A stretch of DNA of 64,000 bases from Saprospiraceae bacterium (GCA_016715985.1 JADJXD010000001.1:248001-312000); one strand, 5' to 3'; counted from the stretch's first letter, positions 36,001-45,018 are shown. Notes: generated from the sequence alone by a model not told the origin. A program made the numbers and translations.

Positions 36001-36634
36001 TATCAATACAATATCTTCCAGGGTACCCTGCGTATCTGACGAAGTGCGTGTTTCTATTTGTCCGGGAGAAAGTTTTACCATTGCTGAAAACGTATATTAT
36101 GAACCGGGAAGCTATTTTGAAACCATTCCGGGAATTAACGGCTGTGATACGCTTCGCAATTTAATCTTGTCATTTTATCCGGTGTCTTCAGATAATATCC
36201 TTCAGGAAGGAAACATGCTCATTACGAATGCGGTTGGAAATCAATATTTATGGTATGATTGTATATCCGATGAGTTGATAGCGACGACTGAAGTCCCTTT
36301 TCTAACTCCTGAAATCAATGGCAGCTATTACCTGAAAGTGATTGGTGAATTTTGTGATGTGAAAACGAATTGTATTGATTACATTATGTCTTCATTAAGT
36401 GATGAATGGAATAATGAAGTCAAAATATACCCGAATCCTGTTTTTGAATCCATTCAGATTCTGACAGAACAAAATCCTGAATATATCATCCTGCGCAATC
36501 TGACAGGTCAGGTCATTTACAATCAAACAGGTTCATCGAAAACCGTGGATGTATCAAATCTTCAAAGTGGACTCATATTGATAGAAATAAAAACAAGTAA
36601 AGGAATTTATAGAACCAAAATAGTTAAACAATAA
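33023..36634 (+). CDS. Secreted surface protein with five BIG2-like repeats and T9SS domain
   Basis: This 1203-aa protein has a signal peptide (about 1-25, ending ISAQ). An N-terminal domain (about 26-280) starts ITAVKYQLKYNPG and is shared with the next gene. Five Ig-like repeats of about 75 aa (about 281-650) follow the pattern ICxG-T...GGTWxSSN..ATV...G.ITG...GTA.F.yT....GC, typical of BIG2-type bacterial Ig domains. An SdrD-B-like segment (VGYTFVDKNGNGLFDSQTD) with a Ca-loop look is next, then a mixed beta region. The C-terminus (about 1130-1203) is a type A T9SS sorting domain (KIYPNPVFESIQI...VDVSNLQSGLILIEI). Probable role: adhesin or surface scaffold; no catalytic motif was found. Confidence 0.85.
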   Translation: MKLSNIKLAFLLPGLIFLAFQSISAQITAVKYQLKYNPGLDLFDCFLVIEAGSASTIVQRTQFNAQMTVVVPAGTRLHVEQNFWPRVQNQNYNSTHAINWNQVLLVKASAECPEHDYYTINPSLSPVSHYNNLAASDTLKLFSLAIDTLKGCASDIRLFENETDILSDHPCAGTIDLRNGFTMGGVAQLYTGNVIQSNENYAGDHETVCRSTSLLLEGNTLENATWRLLSGHLGDVTLDSLTPLQVEATFLQNSSGNYSFSFGNDQVSDFKCVTVNVPAAGPIGPVMMCQNSTANLFPTLGGMWSSSNISIATVSDSGLITAIAPGQTSVTYIENSSGCPSNPISVIVHEKPIVSLQGPDNICVGGSTMISPNAGGTWASNNPLVATVTNAGLITGINPGTATFSYTSTATGCVSFSPPISVNLPPNVFIAGVNEICIGNTTNIYPTSGGTWSSSNDAVATITNSGVVTGVAQGTATFTFTPSNWTCVSLPSPPITVLPPPTVQFVGPNTICVGDTSQVAPGMGGTWQSSNPGIATINNRGKIQGLTPGTAQLVFTETSTGCSSNPLTLTVRPSIFVSVSKDIVEINKSVTLSPNTGGNWYTSDTDIINIIGNTFAKGIGVGEATLYFQDSISGCTSKAIKLTVVEPFFTIVGYTFVDKNGNGLFDSQTDSPLPNCAIFIPELNTTFYTDKTGYYNIPVDKESYTAIFTVPYGEWVQNTIQKTIVVNNTIEYLFAGFQPTNQNSGGLVAINSSFLKCNSLVDLDVSVLNNTSQKQSGYLAITIDEKTFVAESTPFPTGSDGNTIFWEYLDLLPGHTFTPKVIIDVPMPEVENDSMFFHGFLLSQGNDTLTQFSYADVIECIIPSGSILSWPNRPGTDNKTFRDENLDYQIRFENTTNDNVNNAEVIVRLDPNIDISSILIKESSHPVKTYLQNDNLHFTFENIELSGKGLNNNKNGYLSFTCDFFKDVPDGTKIKNTAFIRLGNYPVMQTNESINTISSRVPCVSDEVRVSICPGESFTIAENVYYEPGSYFETIPGINGCDTLRNLILSFYPVSSDNILQEGNMLITNAVGNQYLWYDCISDELIATTEVPFLTPEINGSYYLKVIGEFCDVKTNCIDYIMSSLSDEWNNEVKIYPNPVFESIQILTEQNPEYIILRNLTGQVIYNQTGSSKTVDVSNLQSGLILIEIKTSKGIYRTKIVKQ
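33866..34970 (+). repeat. Five tandem BIG2-like Ig repeats (coding)
   Basis: Five imperfect units of about 75 codons, each with a conserved Cys near the start (MCQNS, ICVGG, ICIGN, ICVGD; the last unit has lost it), GG-x-W-x-S-S/T in the middle, and a Cys near the end in the first, second, fourth and fifth units (GCxS). DNA identity between units is modest, so these are old duplications. Confidence 0.8.
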
Positions 36635-36831
36635 TTTTAAGGGAATTTATTTCAAAATACATATTAAATATTAATAATATATATAATTTTTTTACATACA
36701 TTTACGATTTAAAGGTTTAGTTTTCTGAATTGATGTGTTTTTGAACGTTTAATTTTCAGACTTTTATTACAAATTTTAAATCAAAAATTATAAAAAATTT
36801 TAGCTCGGGAGTCCGTTAATTTTAGAAATTC

Positions 36832-39800
36832 ATGATAAATCATGATATAAAATCTTCATTTTACCTGGTTGGATGTATCATCCTTTGTCTGCTTATTTAC
36901 TTTAATGCAAACGGACAAGTATCAGGTGTGAAATATCAATTAAAATACAATGTTGATTCTTGTTGGTTTGATGCATTTCTGATCATTGAAGGAGGTTCAG
37001 GTAATTCAGTAACAGAACGAAAACAAGCACATTCAAAATTCTCTGTTGTTGTTCCAAATGGTACATTCATTGATGTTGTTAAAAATTATATGCCTATCGA
37101 AAACAATGAATTTTACGATGGAACTGATCCTGTGGCATGGAACATCAATAGTGTAGTTAATGCACCTATAGCAGATCCTGCAAATGATTACTATATTATT
37201 TCGCCATCTTCTGACTTCGATGCACATTATAATGATATTTATGCTGGTGATACCATTAAATTATTCAGCTTAATTATTGATTCAATATTTAATTGTGGTT
37301 TTGGTGTACGGCAATATGACAACGGTTCAGATCCCGGACCTTTAGAGCCCGGCATGGGATTCATTAATTTTGCCAATACATTTAATATGGCTTCCGGTAG
37401 CGAGCTCTACCTTGAAAATGCGCCAAAGATACATCCAAACCCTCCATCATTTCTTCATCCATTGGAAGCATCGTGTAATCTGGGTATAGAAATTGATCTC
37501 ACTGCATTTACCTCATCATGTCAAACTCCTTTATCTTATTCGTGGACTGGTCCACAGTCATTTTTATCTGAAAACGAAGATGTAATTATTGAAAATGCAA
37601 GCGAATTAAATGCAGGTAATTATAAAGTTATTGTAACAGATGCATTGGGATGCAAGGATTCATTAACAGTATATGCACATAATAAGCCATTTGCCGGTGA
37701 GGACCAGGTGCTTTGCCCGGGTATGGCTACCATGATATCTGGTGCTCATCCTACCGGTGGTCTTTGGTCATCGGTTGAAACAAACTCAGAAGACGCTGCT
37801 TTGGGTCCTGCAATCAACGGAGTCGCTGAAATTGAATTTAGTAACCTTTCTTCAGGCCTATACAGCTTTATATACTCTGCTTCAAATTGTACGGATACTG
37901 TAGAAATATATATCAACCCTGCACCCAATTTAACTATCGTAGGAAATGTTGAGATTTGTATTGGAAGTATGACAGAATTAAATGCAGATTCCGAAGGTTA
38001 TTGGAGCAGTTCTAATTCTGCAATAGGCAGTATTAACTCATCCGGTGTGGTGACAGCAATCAATAGCGGAACAGTAAATTTTGTTTTTACAAGTTTCAGT
38101 TCAGGTTGCTCATCGGTAAGCGAACAGATTACTGTACAAGCTAATCCGATTGCTGAATTTACCGGTTTTGAAGCGGTTTGTATCAATTCAAATACTTCAG
38201 TAAGTCCAAATTCAGATGGCATCTGGCAAAGCAGTGACCCAACTGTCGCAGTAATCGATAATAGTGGTTTTGTAACAGGATTAATGCCCGGGATTGCACA
38301 ACTTTATTTCACCACTTCAGATGCCGGTTGTATTTCAAATGAATTAAGTTTGGCAGTTACAGACCAACCTGTGGGTCAAATTACCGGTGGTCTGATGATC
38401 TGTACTGCGAATACATCTCAGCTATATCCTGTTATGGGAGGGAGTTGGACTTCGGTTGACCCATTAATAGCAAGTGTGTCTGACGAAGGATTAATAACAG
38501 GTGTCAGCGAAGGTACGACGGGTTTCATCTGGACAGATGCTGCCACCGGATGCATAACTGATACGACTGATTACATTTCTGTAACAGAAGGCCCTAACGT
38601 CATAATGGCCTACAATACATTATGTATCAACAGCTCTATGCTTTTGTTACCAAATACCGGTGGCACATGGAGCAGCAGTGATGAATCTGTAGCAATAGTT
38701 GGTGTCAATACTGGTTTTGTAACTGCTATGTCCCCCGGAAAAACAGTTTTTACTTACACATCACAGACCAGTGGCTGCACCCAAAGCACAGATACCTTAA
38801 CCATATTTGGACTACCGCAACTGATGATAGATGCGAATCCGATTTGCGTAGGATCAATTACAACATTACATCCTGCTTCAGGAGGTATCTGGAGTAGTCT
38901 GGATACTGAAATTGCATTTACCGCAGTAAATAATGTTTTTGGTACCGGATCAGGAATCGTTTCACTGATATTTATGGATACAATAACCGGATGCAGCAAT
39001 ACTATATTCTTAAATGTTCTGGCACGACCCTCTTCAGGAATTACTGAAGATAATATAATTTGCGCCGGAAATACTACACAACTTTCTCCTTCAGAAGGTG
39101 GAGTCTGGTCAAGCAGCAATTCAAATATAGCTGTCGTCAATGATGAAGGAGTGGTTACCGGAATATCCCAAGGATCAGCTTTTTTTATTTTTACAGAATC
39201 AGCGACCGGTTGTACTTCATTACCTACTTCTCTTTTAACAGTAAATTCTCTTCCGTTAATAAATGTGACAGGTCCGTTAAACATTTGTTTGGGAGATACA
39301 TCTACTTTACAACCATCATATGGTGGACTATGGCAGAGTGAAAATTCCGCGATTGCGTCTATTCACCCTGAAAGCGGACAAATAACAGGAATATCAGCAG
39401 GAACTGTCTCATTCACATATACATCAAATTCTAATAATTGTGTTTCGTTGCCTTCTGATCCAATTTCTGTGATTGGAGAGCCAGTTGCCTCACTGAATGG
39501 CACAAGTTCTTTATGCATTGGTTCTTTACTTAAACTAACTCCTCATACAGGTGGAGTTTGGAGTACAAGTGACTCAACTGTAGCAACTGTAAATAATAAT
39601 GGTGATGTTTTAGCTACAGGAGTCGGAAAAGTATTCTTTACTTTTACAGAAACAGCATTTGGCTGTGGGTATATCAGCATAACAGATACTTTAACAATTT
39701 CGCCATGTTCCAATCCTGATATCAATGTTGCACTGATTAATTTGCCTGTTAGTGGAAATCTTAGCACCAATGATTTTTCAGCTACAACAGGAACACTTTA

Positions 39801-41493
39801 CACTAACCCAATAATGACCTATGCTCCAGCAAACAGTAATCCGATATTTAACATGAATACAGATGGCAGTTATATTTTTGAAACAAACACCCAGGGAGTT
39901 TACATTTTTGAAACGGAAGTTTGTTCTCATCCTACTATAACAGGATGTCCTGTTTCAATTTTAAAAATTGTGGTTAAAGATCCATTAGACACATTTAAAT
40001 CTGTATCAGCTAATGCTGATTTGGTATTCTCAATAATAAATAACAGCGTAGATATCAATACATTACATAATGATGTTTGTATTTTGGTTGGTGGATGTAA
40101 TCTGGATCCTACTTCGATTTCAATCATTCAAAACCCAATACATGGTCTATCAAACATAAATGTATTGAATGGAAATATTCAATACGTTCCAAATCAGGAT
40201 TTTATTGGATCAGACATGATAACTTACCAAGTTTGTGTGGAAGGAAATTCTGAAAGGTGCGATACTGCGACTCAACTAATTTTTGTACGTAATCCCGTGT
40301 CAGAAAATATTGCAACTGCAACAGATGATGTCTTCACTACACAGCAAGAGAAAACTATCTCCGGCAATGTCCTACTCAATGATATTGATCCGGAAGGTGA
40401 TTTACTTTCTGCGACTCCTCAAAATACTTCAGGTGTTGAAGGTTCATTTGAATTGACTAGTGAAGGGAATTTTATATATTCACCAATTGCGGGGTTTACA
40501 GGTACTGTCCGGTTTGTTTATCAGGTATGTGACAATAATGCTGCTCTCTCTTGTTCTTATGCGACACTGTATATTTTGGTTTTACCCGATCTGACATTAA
40601 AATTAAAGGTATATTTGGAAGGTGCTATTTTAAATTATGGAAACGCCACAGCTTCAGATGGAAGGCCCTTAATGCGTGATAATCTGAGAGTAAGTCCATT
40701 CAATGGAAGCAAGGTGATTCCAAATTCTGATCCTTACTCCCATCCAACAGAATTAATTGATATCACAAACAAATTCACCAAAGTTGGCCCGGGTCAAAAA
40801 AGTGAATTTCAACACATTCCAAACCCCGGAATTGTGTTTGCTGTGAGCGGAGAAGATGCCATTGTGGATTGGGTTTTTGTTGAACTCAGGTCAAAATCCA
40901 ATTACGCAAATGTCATAGCTACTAGATCAGGTCTATTGCAAAGAGATGGGGACATTGTGGAGTTGGATGGGGTCAGCAGTTTGAGATTTCCGGAAATAAA
41001 AATGGATGATTATTTTGTAGCAGTCAGACATAGAAACCATCTTGGAGTGATGACTCAAAATGCATTAACTGCTGTTGAATTGACACAAGTAATAGATTTT
41101 CGGCTGTCATCAACACCAACTTTTGATTTTGGGACGACTAAGGGAAATGGCTATGATTATACCGGGCTTGCACAAAAACCTGTATTTGGAAATGCTTATC
41201 GTGCAATGTGGGCCGGAGATTTTGATGCTAGCAGGAGGGTAAAATCCGGAAATCCAAATGATGATTTGAATATTTTATTTTTTGATGTCATTATGTTTCC
41301 GCAAAATCCATCCGGAAACGCAAATTACGACTTTGTGATCGGATATTTGCAAGGTGATTTTGATATGAATTCCAAATCGAAATTTGATAATCCCAATGAT
41401 GATAAAAATATGTTGTTTGGACAGGTTTTGTTCTATCCCTTGAATGCCAACCTATTGTCTAATTTCAATTTTATGATTGAGCAGCTCCCTTGA
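36832..41493 (+). CDS. Secreted surface protein with eight BIG2-like repeats, cadherin-like domains and dockerin-like C-terminus
   Basis: This 1553-aa paralogue of the preceding gene has a signal peptide (about 1-29, ending ANGQ) and an N-terminal domain VSGVKYQLKYNVDSCWFDAF matching its neighbour. A SprB/PKD-like stretch (SYSWTGPQSF...NAGNYKVIVTDALGC) leads into eight Ig-like repeats (about 365-960). Two 'tandem-95'/cadherin-like units follow (GLSNINVLNGNIQYVPNQDFIG; GNVLLNDIDPEGDLL). The C-terminal ~290 residues (from LKLKVYLEGAILNYG) end in two acidic Ca-loop-like repeats (AGDFDASRRVKSGNPNDDLN and GDFDMNSKSKFDNPNDDKN) and the terminus EQLP, an ending I recall from other Bacteroidota surface proteins. 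No standard type A T9SS domain is seen, so the secretion signal is unclear. Confidence 0.82.
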   Translation: MINHDIKSSFYLVGCIILCLLIYFNANGQVSGVKYQLKYNVDSCWFDAFLIIEGGSGNSVTERKQAHSKFSVVVPNGTFIDVVKNYMPIENNEFYDGTDPVAWNINSVVNAPIADPANDYYIISPSSDFDAHYNDIYAGDTIKLFSLIIDSIFNCGFGVRQYDNGSDPGPLEPGMGFINFANTFNMASGSELYLENAPKIHPNPPSFLHPLEASCNLGIEIDLTAFTSSCQTPLSYSWTGPQSFLSENEDVIIENASELNAGNYKVIVTDALGCKDSLTVYAHNKPFAGEDQVLCPGMATMISGAHPTGGLWSSVETNSEDAALGPAINGVAEIEFSNLSSGLYSFIYSASNCTDTVEIYINPAPNLTIVGNVEICIGSMTELNADSEGYWSSSNSAIGSINSSGVVTAINSGTVNFVFTSFSSGCSSVSEQITVQANPIAEFTGFEAVCINSNTSVSPNSDGIWQSSDPTVAVIDNSGFVTGLMPGIAQLYFTTSDAGCISNELSLAVTDQPVGQITGGLMICTANTSQLYPVMGGSWTSVDPLIASVSDEGLITGVSEGTTGFIWTDAATGCITDTTDYISVTEGPNVIMAYNTLCINSSMLLLPNTGGTWSSSDESVAIVGVNTGFVTAMSPGKTVFTYTSQTSGCTQSTDTLTIFGLPQLMIDANPICVGSITTLHPASGGIWSSLDTEIAFTAVNNVFGTGSGIVSLIFMDTITGCSNTIFLNVLARPSSGITEDNIICAGNTTQLSPSEGGVWSSSNSNIAVVNDEGVVTGISQGSAFFIFTESATGCTSLPTSLLTVNSLPLINVTGPLNICLGDTSTLQPSYGGLWQSENSAIASIHPESGQITGISAGTVSFTYTSNSNNCVSLPSDPISVIGEPVASLNGTSSLCIGSLLKLTPHTGGVWSTSDSTVATVNNNGDVLATGVGKVFFTFTETAFGCGYISITDTLTISPCSNPDINVALINLPVSGNLSTNDFSATTGTLYTNPIMTYAPANSNPIFNMNTDGSYIFETNTQGVYIFETEVCSHPTITGCPVSILKIVVKDPLDTFKSVSANADLVFSIINNSVDINTLHNDVCILVGGCNLDPTSISIIQNPIHGLSNINVLNGNIQYVPNQDFIGSDMITYQVCVEGNSERCDTATQLIFVRNPVSENIATATDDVFTTQQEKTISGNVLLNDIDPEGDLLSATPQNTSGVEGSFELTSEGNFIYSPIAGFTGTVRFVYQVCDNNAALSCSYATLYILVLPDLTLKLKVYLEGAILNYGNATASDGRPLMRDNLRVSPFNGSKVIPNSDPYSHPTELIDITNKFTKVGPGQKSEFQHIPNPGIVFAVSGEDAIVDWVFVELRSKSNYANVIATRSGLLQRDGDIVELDGVSSLRFPEIKMDDYFVAVRHRNHLGVMTQNALTAVELTQVIDFRLSSTPTFDFGTTKGNGYDYTGLAQKPVFGNAYRAMWAGDFDASRRVKSGNPNDDLNILFFDVIMFPQNPSGNANYDFVIGYLQGDFDMNSKSKFDNPNDDKNMLFGQVLFYPLNANLLSNFNFMIEQLP
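37925..39720 (+). repeat. Eight tandem BIG2-like Ig repeats (coding)
   Basis: Eight imperfect units of about 75 codons. Each has a first Cys (ICIGS, VCINS, ICTAN, LCINS, ICVGS, ICAGN, ICLGD, LCIGS) and a W-x-S-S/T-like core. The unit is the same type as in the upstream paralogue, so repeat number differs (8 against 5). Confidence 0.8.
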
Positions 41494-41621
41494 GATTAAT
41501 TACAATAATGCTAAAACAGTGTTAATTATTAAGAATTGGTTAATAAATGAGGGTTTCCTACTATATAAATCTCAATCTTTCAATTTTTTTACTTTTCTTT
41601 GTTTTATAATTCTGTAGCCTA

Positions 41622-42176
41622 ATGCTTACTCCTTTCAAGAAATTCATATTTATTTCATTTTTGTCCATTATAATAAAACCCACTTTAAATGCCGGGGACA
41701 GTCTGTCTTTGTATTTATTCCTGTTGGACGAATGCAGAATAAGTCAGGAAATGACACCTTATATCAGAGAAATCTACGATGAATTTAATGAGCAGTTGAA
41801 TATTACAGCAGTTTTTCCAAATGAATCATCCATAGAAGAAGGCATCAATACTTTTGTTGCCAAATACAATTTAAAAATGAAGGTAATTACAGATTATTCC
41901 AAAGTACTTGCGAAACTAACAGGAGCGACTATTTTGCCGGAAGCAGTGATTTATAATCATTCTACAAATTCTATTTTATATAGAGGTAGAATCAATGATC
42001 TGTATTCAGCACCGGGAAAAAGAAAACATCATATCAGCAAACATGACCTTCGAATGGCAATTTCAGAAGTCCTAAAAAATACACACAACAAGTTACTTTA
42101 CACTCAAGCAATCGGTTGCTTGATAGACTACCATGAACCTCAATTATTATTTCAAAATCAATCTCAACATGAATAA
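41622..42176 (+). CDS. Exported redoxin-like protein with a single cysteine at the active-site position
   Basis: This 184-aa protein has an N-terminal signal peptide (about 1-24, ending LNAG) and a thioredoxin/redoxin-like core: strand LSLYLFLLDECRISQEMTPYIREIYDEF, the VFPNESSIEEGINTFVAKYNLKMKVITDYS region, and TGATILPEAVIY, with a cis-Pro-like site. Only Cys38 lies where the CxxC would be; the second Cys is Ile/Ser-type, so it cannot act as a normal dithiol oxidoreductase. Its stop overlaps the next gene by 8 bases, so the two are translationally linked. Similar redoxin-cytochrome pairs occur in Bacteroidota and Planctomycetes; the role is unknown. Confidence 0.8.
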   Translation: MLTPFKKFIFISFLSIIIKPTLNAGDSLSLYLFLLDECRISQEMTPYIREIYDEFNEQLNITAVFPNESSIEEGINTFVAKYNLKMKVITDYSKVLAKLTGATILPEAVIYNHSTNSILYRGRINDLYSAPGKRKHHISKHDLRMAISEVLKNTHNKLLYTQAIGCLIDYHEPQLLFQNQSQHE

Positions 42177-43746
42177 ATATTTAATCCTTTGTACAATTAC
42201 TTTATTGTGTACATTTAGTCTTTCCGGCCAGCCTACTTATACAAAAGACATCGCTCCGATCATTTACAATCATTGTTCAAACTGTCACCGGACTGGAGAA
42301 ATCGGTCCAATGCCACTGACAAATTATATACAGGTAAAAAACTGGGCCAACACTATTAAATATGTAACGACCAGTAAAATAATGCCCCCCTGGAAAGCAG
42401 ATCCTAATTATTCCCATTTTTTGGATGAAAATTTTCTGACCGATGCACAAATAAAAACGATTGCAGATTGGGTTGATGGAGGAAGACCGGAAGGTAATCA
42501 TTCAGATGAACCACCCTTTCCGCTATTTCCTGAAAACAGCCAGTTAGGAACTCCTGATCTGGTATTAAGTTTTAAACAAAAACATATACACAAAGGAAAC
42601 GGAAAAGATGAATACAGATATTTTGTGCTGCCTACAGGACTCACACAAAACAGAAAGCTCAAAGCTATTGAGATGAGACCCGGCAATAAAAAAATAGTCC
42701 ATCATGCGCTCTTTTTTGCGGATACAGAAGGGATTGCAAGATCTTATGATGATCAGACTCCTGAATATGGATTTGAAGGATTCGGAGGTTTTGGAGTGAA
42801 TGAAGTTCTCAACCGGGACCAGTTTCCCGGATATGTACCGGGACAAAAACCCAGATATTTTCCGGATGGACTGGCACAAAATCTGCCGGCCAATTCAGAT
42901 TTAGTAATTCAAATGCATTATGCGCCTTGGAGCGTGGATGAATCTGATTCTACAACAGTCAATATCTTTTTTGCTAAAGAAGATGAAATTGTTGACAGAA
43001 TAGTGGATGACTACATCATGTTGCCATTCAATTTAGTGACAGGTGCAAATTCATTTTTTATTTTACCTAACACCACCAAAACTTTTGAAGGAGTTTATAC
43101 AGTCCCGTTTGATATGAGTCTGATAGGCATTTTTCCCCATATGCATTATCTGGGTAAAAAATGGGAAGTTTATATCATTCAGCCGGATGGGAAAAAAGAA
43201 AACCTGATCCGAATTAATGATTGGGACTTCAACTGGCAGGGTGGCTACTATTTTAATAAATTTATTGTTGCGAAAAAAGGAGCAAAAATACATGCATTCG
43301 CTGTTTATGACAACACAGCAAGCAATCCAAACAACCCAACTTCCCCACCCCGATTTGTCACTTGGGGAGAAGGATCTAAAGATGAAATGTATTACCTGCC
43401 ACTTTTGTATATTCCTTATAAATCAGGAGACGAAAACGTTGTTTTTGACCAAACCAGTAATGTTAATGACATAACTTTAATCAATACACCGGAAACCAAA
43501 ATTTTTCCTAACCCTGCAACTAATGGATTGATACAGATCGAATTTACTTTAGACCAGGGGATGCCTTTACGGATTGAAGTCTTTAATTCTGATGGTAAAT
43601 TAATACGTAATCTTCGTGATAATGAATACTTCTCAATGGGTGATCACATCATCCATTTGAACAGTAACCAGCTTTCTTCAGGCAATTATTTTATTCAATT
43701 TACCGGACACAATTGGAAGGAGACGAAACAAATAGTTATTTTTTAG
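42169..43746 (+). CDS. Secreted cytochrome c / copper type II ascorbate-dependent monooxygenase-like protein with T9SS domain
   Basis: The ATG at 42169 gives a clean signal peptide (MNKYLILCTITLLCTFSLSG); the upstream in-frame ATG at 42133 would bury it. In this 525-aa protein a cytochrome c-like segment comes first (CSNCH, Cys36-Cys39-His40; the distal Met is likely in KIMPPWKAD). A two-domain copper monooxygenase-like region follows: HHALFF, QMHYAPW and FPHMHYLGKKW provide possible copper His/Met ligands. A type A T9SS domain closes it (KIFPNPATNGLIQIEF to the end). A haem donor fused to a copper oxygenase suggests electron transfer to the copper site outside the cell. The substrate is unknown. 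Confidence 0.85.
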   Translation: MNKYLILCTITLLCTFSLSGQPTYTKDIAPIIYNHCSNCHRTGEIGPMPLTNYIQVKNWANTIKYVTTSKIMPPWKADPNYSHFLDENFLTDAQIKTIADWVDGGRPEGNHSDEPPFPLFPENSQLGTPDLVLSFKQKHIHKGNGKDEYRYFVLPTGLTQNRKLKAIEMRPGNKKIVHHALFFADTEGIARSYDDQTPEYGFEGFGGFGVNEVLNRDQFPGYVPGQKPRYFPDGLAQNLPANSDLVIQMHYAPWSVDESDSTTVNIFFAKEDEIVDRIVDDYIMLPFNLVTGANSFFILPNTTKTFEGVYTVPFDMSLIGIFPHMHYLGKKWEVYIIQPDGKKENLIRINDWDFNWQGGYYFNKFIVAKKGAKIHAFAVYDNTASNPNNPTSPPRFVTWGEGSKDEMYYLPLLYIPYKSGDENVVFDQTSNVNDITLINTPETKIFPNPATNGLIQIEFTLDQGMPLRIEVFNSDGKLIRNLRDNEYFSMGDHIIHLNSNQLSSGNYFIQFTGHNWKETKQIVIF

Positions 43747-43828
43747 GTAAAAAGTTGTAACAATCTGAAATTTCATTAATATATTTTAAACAAAAGATGC
43801 TTTTACTCTTTTAAAAAAGCAGTTAAAC

Positions 43829-43859
43829 TTTGTGTAACAATAAGGAAAAGTTATCTTTG
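43829..43859 (+). promoter_or_regulatory. Consensus Bacteroidota promoter for gap-pgk
   Basis: TTTG at 43829-43832, a 19-base spacer, and TATCTTTG at 43852-43859 (exact TAnnTTTG). This is the best promoter match in the window. Transcription would start near 43866, leaving a leader of about 135 bases before the gap ATG. Confidence 0.85.
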
Positions 43860-44000
43860 TTCTCGGAATTTGTATTGGTATATTATATCTTTTGTAGGGA
43901 TTAAAAATTCATTTCAACCAAATACCAAGGGTTTACCAAATATAAATTCAAATTTTACAAAAACTGTTATTTTACAAAAGTCATAAAAATTATTAAAATC

Positions 44001-45014
44001 ATGGCAAAAAAACGCATTGCAATTAATGGGTTCGGGAGAATCGGAAGACTTGTTTACAGACAAATATTCAATATGGAAGGTATTGATGTTGTAGCTATTA
44101 ATGATCTGACAAATCCTAAAGTATTGGCTCATCTGCTGAAGTATGATACTGCACAAGGGAGGTTTAATGAAGAAGTGACTGCAGGGGAAGACAGAATTTT
44201 TGTAAATGGAGAAGATATCATGGTATATGCTGAGAAAGATCCATCTCAGATTCCTTGGGGCAAACATGATGTTGATGTTGTACTCGAATGTACAGGATTT
44301 TTTGCCGATAAAACGAAAGCCGAAGCTCACATCACAGCAGGTGCCAAAAAGGTTGTCATTTCAGCTCCGGCAACCGGAGATCTGAAAACAGTAGTTTTTA
44401 ATGTCAATCATGATATCCTGGATGGAACAGAGACTGTTATCAGTTGTGCCAGTTGCACAACAAATTGTCTTGCTCCGATGGCGCAGGTTCTGGAAACAAA
44501 ATACAATATTATCACTGGTCTGATGACGACAATACACGCTTATACAAATGATCAGAATACGCAGGATTCACCACATGCAAAAGGTGACCTGAGAAGAGCA
44601 AGAGCGGCAGCTCAGAATATTGTGCCAAATAGTACCGGAGCTGCTAAAGCCATCGGTTTGGTTTTGCCTAGTCTGAAAGGCAAATTAGATGGAGGTGCAC
44701 AAAGAGTGCCCACACTGACAGGTTCCCTAACTGAACTGTTTACTATTTTAGGTAAAAAAGTAACCGTTGACGAAGTAAATGCCGCAATGAAAGCAGCGTC
44801 AAATGAAAGTTTTGGATACACAGAAGATGAAATTGTGAGCAGTGATATTATAGGTACTTCTTATGGAAGTTTATTTGATGCTACACAAACAAAAGTCATC
44901 CAAAATGGCGATAGCCAATTGGTTAAAACAGTAAGCTGGTATGATAATGAGATGAGTTATGTAGCACAGTTAGTCAGAACGCTTCAGCATTTTGCCGGTT
45001 TAATCAAACAATAA
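44001..45014 (+). CDS. gap: Glyceraldehyde-3-phosphate dehydrogenase
   Basis: GAPDH oxidatively phosphorylates glyceraldehyde-3-phosphate with NAD+. In 337 aa, the Rossmann start is AINGFGRIGRLVYRQ (8-22), and the NAD-type Asp is in AINDLT (about 35). The catalytic Cys152 lies in SCASCTTNCLAP, His is in TIHAYTNDQ (about 178), and SWYDNEMSY is near the C-terminus. These are all canonical. pgk starts 4 bases after its stop, so the two form an operon covering consecutive glycolytic steps, driven by a strong promoter. Confidence 0.98.
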   Translation: MAKKRIAINGFGRIGRLVYRQIFNMEGIDVVAINDLTNPKVLAHLLKYDTAQGRFNEEVTAGEDRIFVNGEDIMVYAEKDPSQIPWGKHDVDVVLECTGFFADKTKAEAHITAGAKKVVISAPATGDLKTVVFNVNHDILDGTETVISCASCTTNCLAPMAQVLETKYNIITGLMTTIHAYTNDQNTQDSPHAKGDLRRARAAAQNIVPNSTGAAKAIGLVLPSLKGKLDGGAQRVPTLTGSLTELFTILGKKVTVDEVNAAMKAASNESFGYTEDEIVSSDIIGTSYGSLFDATQTKVIQNGDSQLVKTVSWYDNEMSYVAQLVRTLQHFAGLIKQ

Positions 45015-45018
45015 TGCA

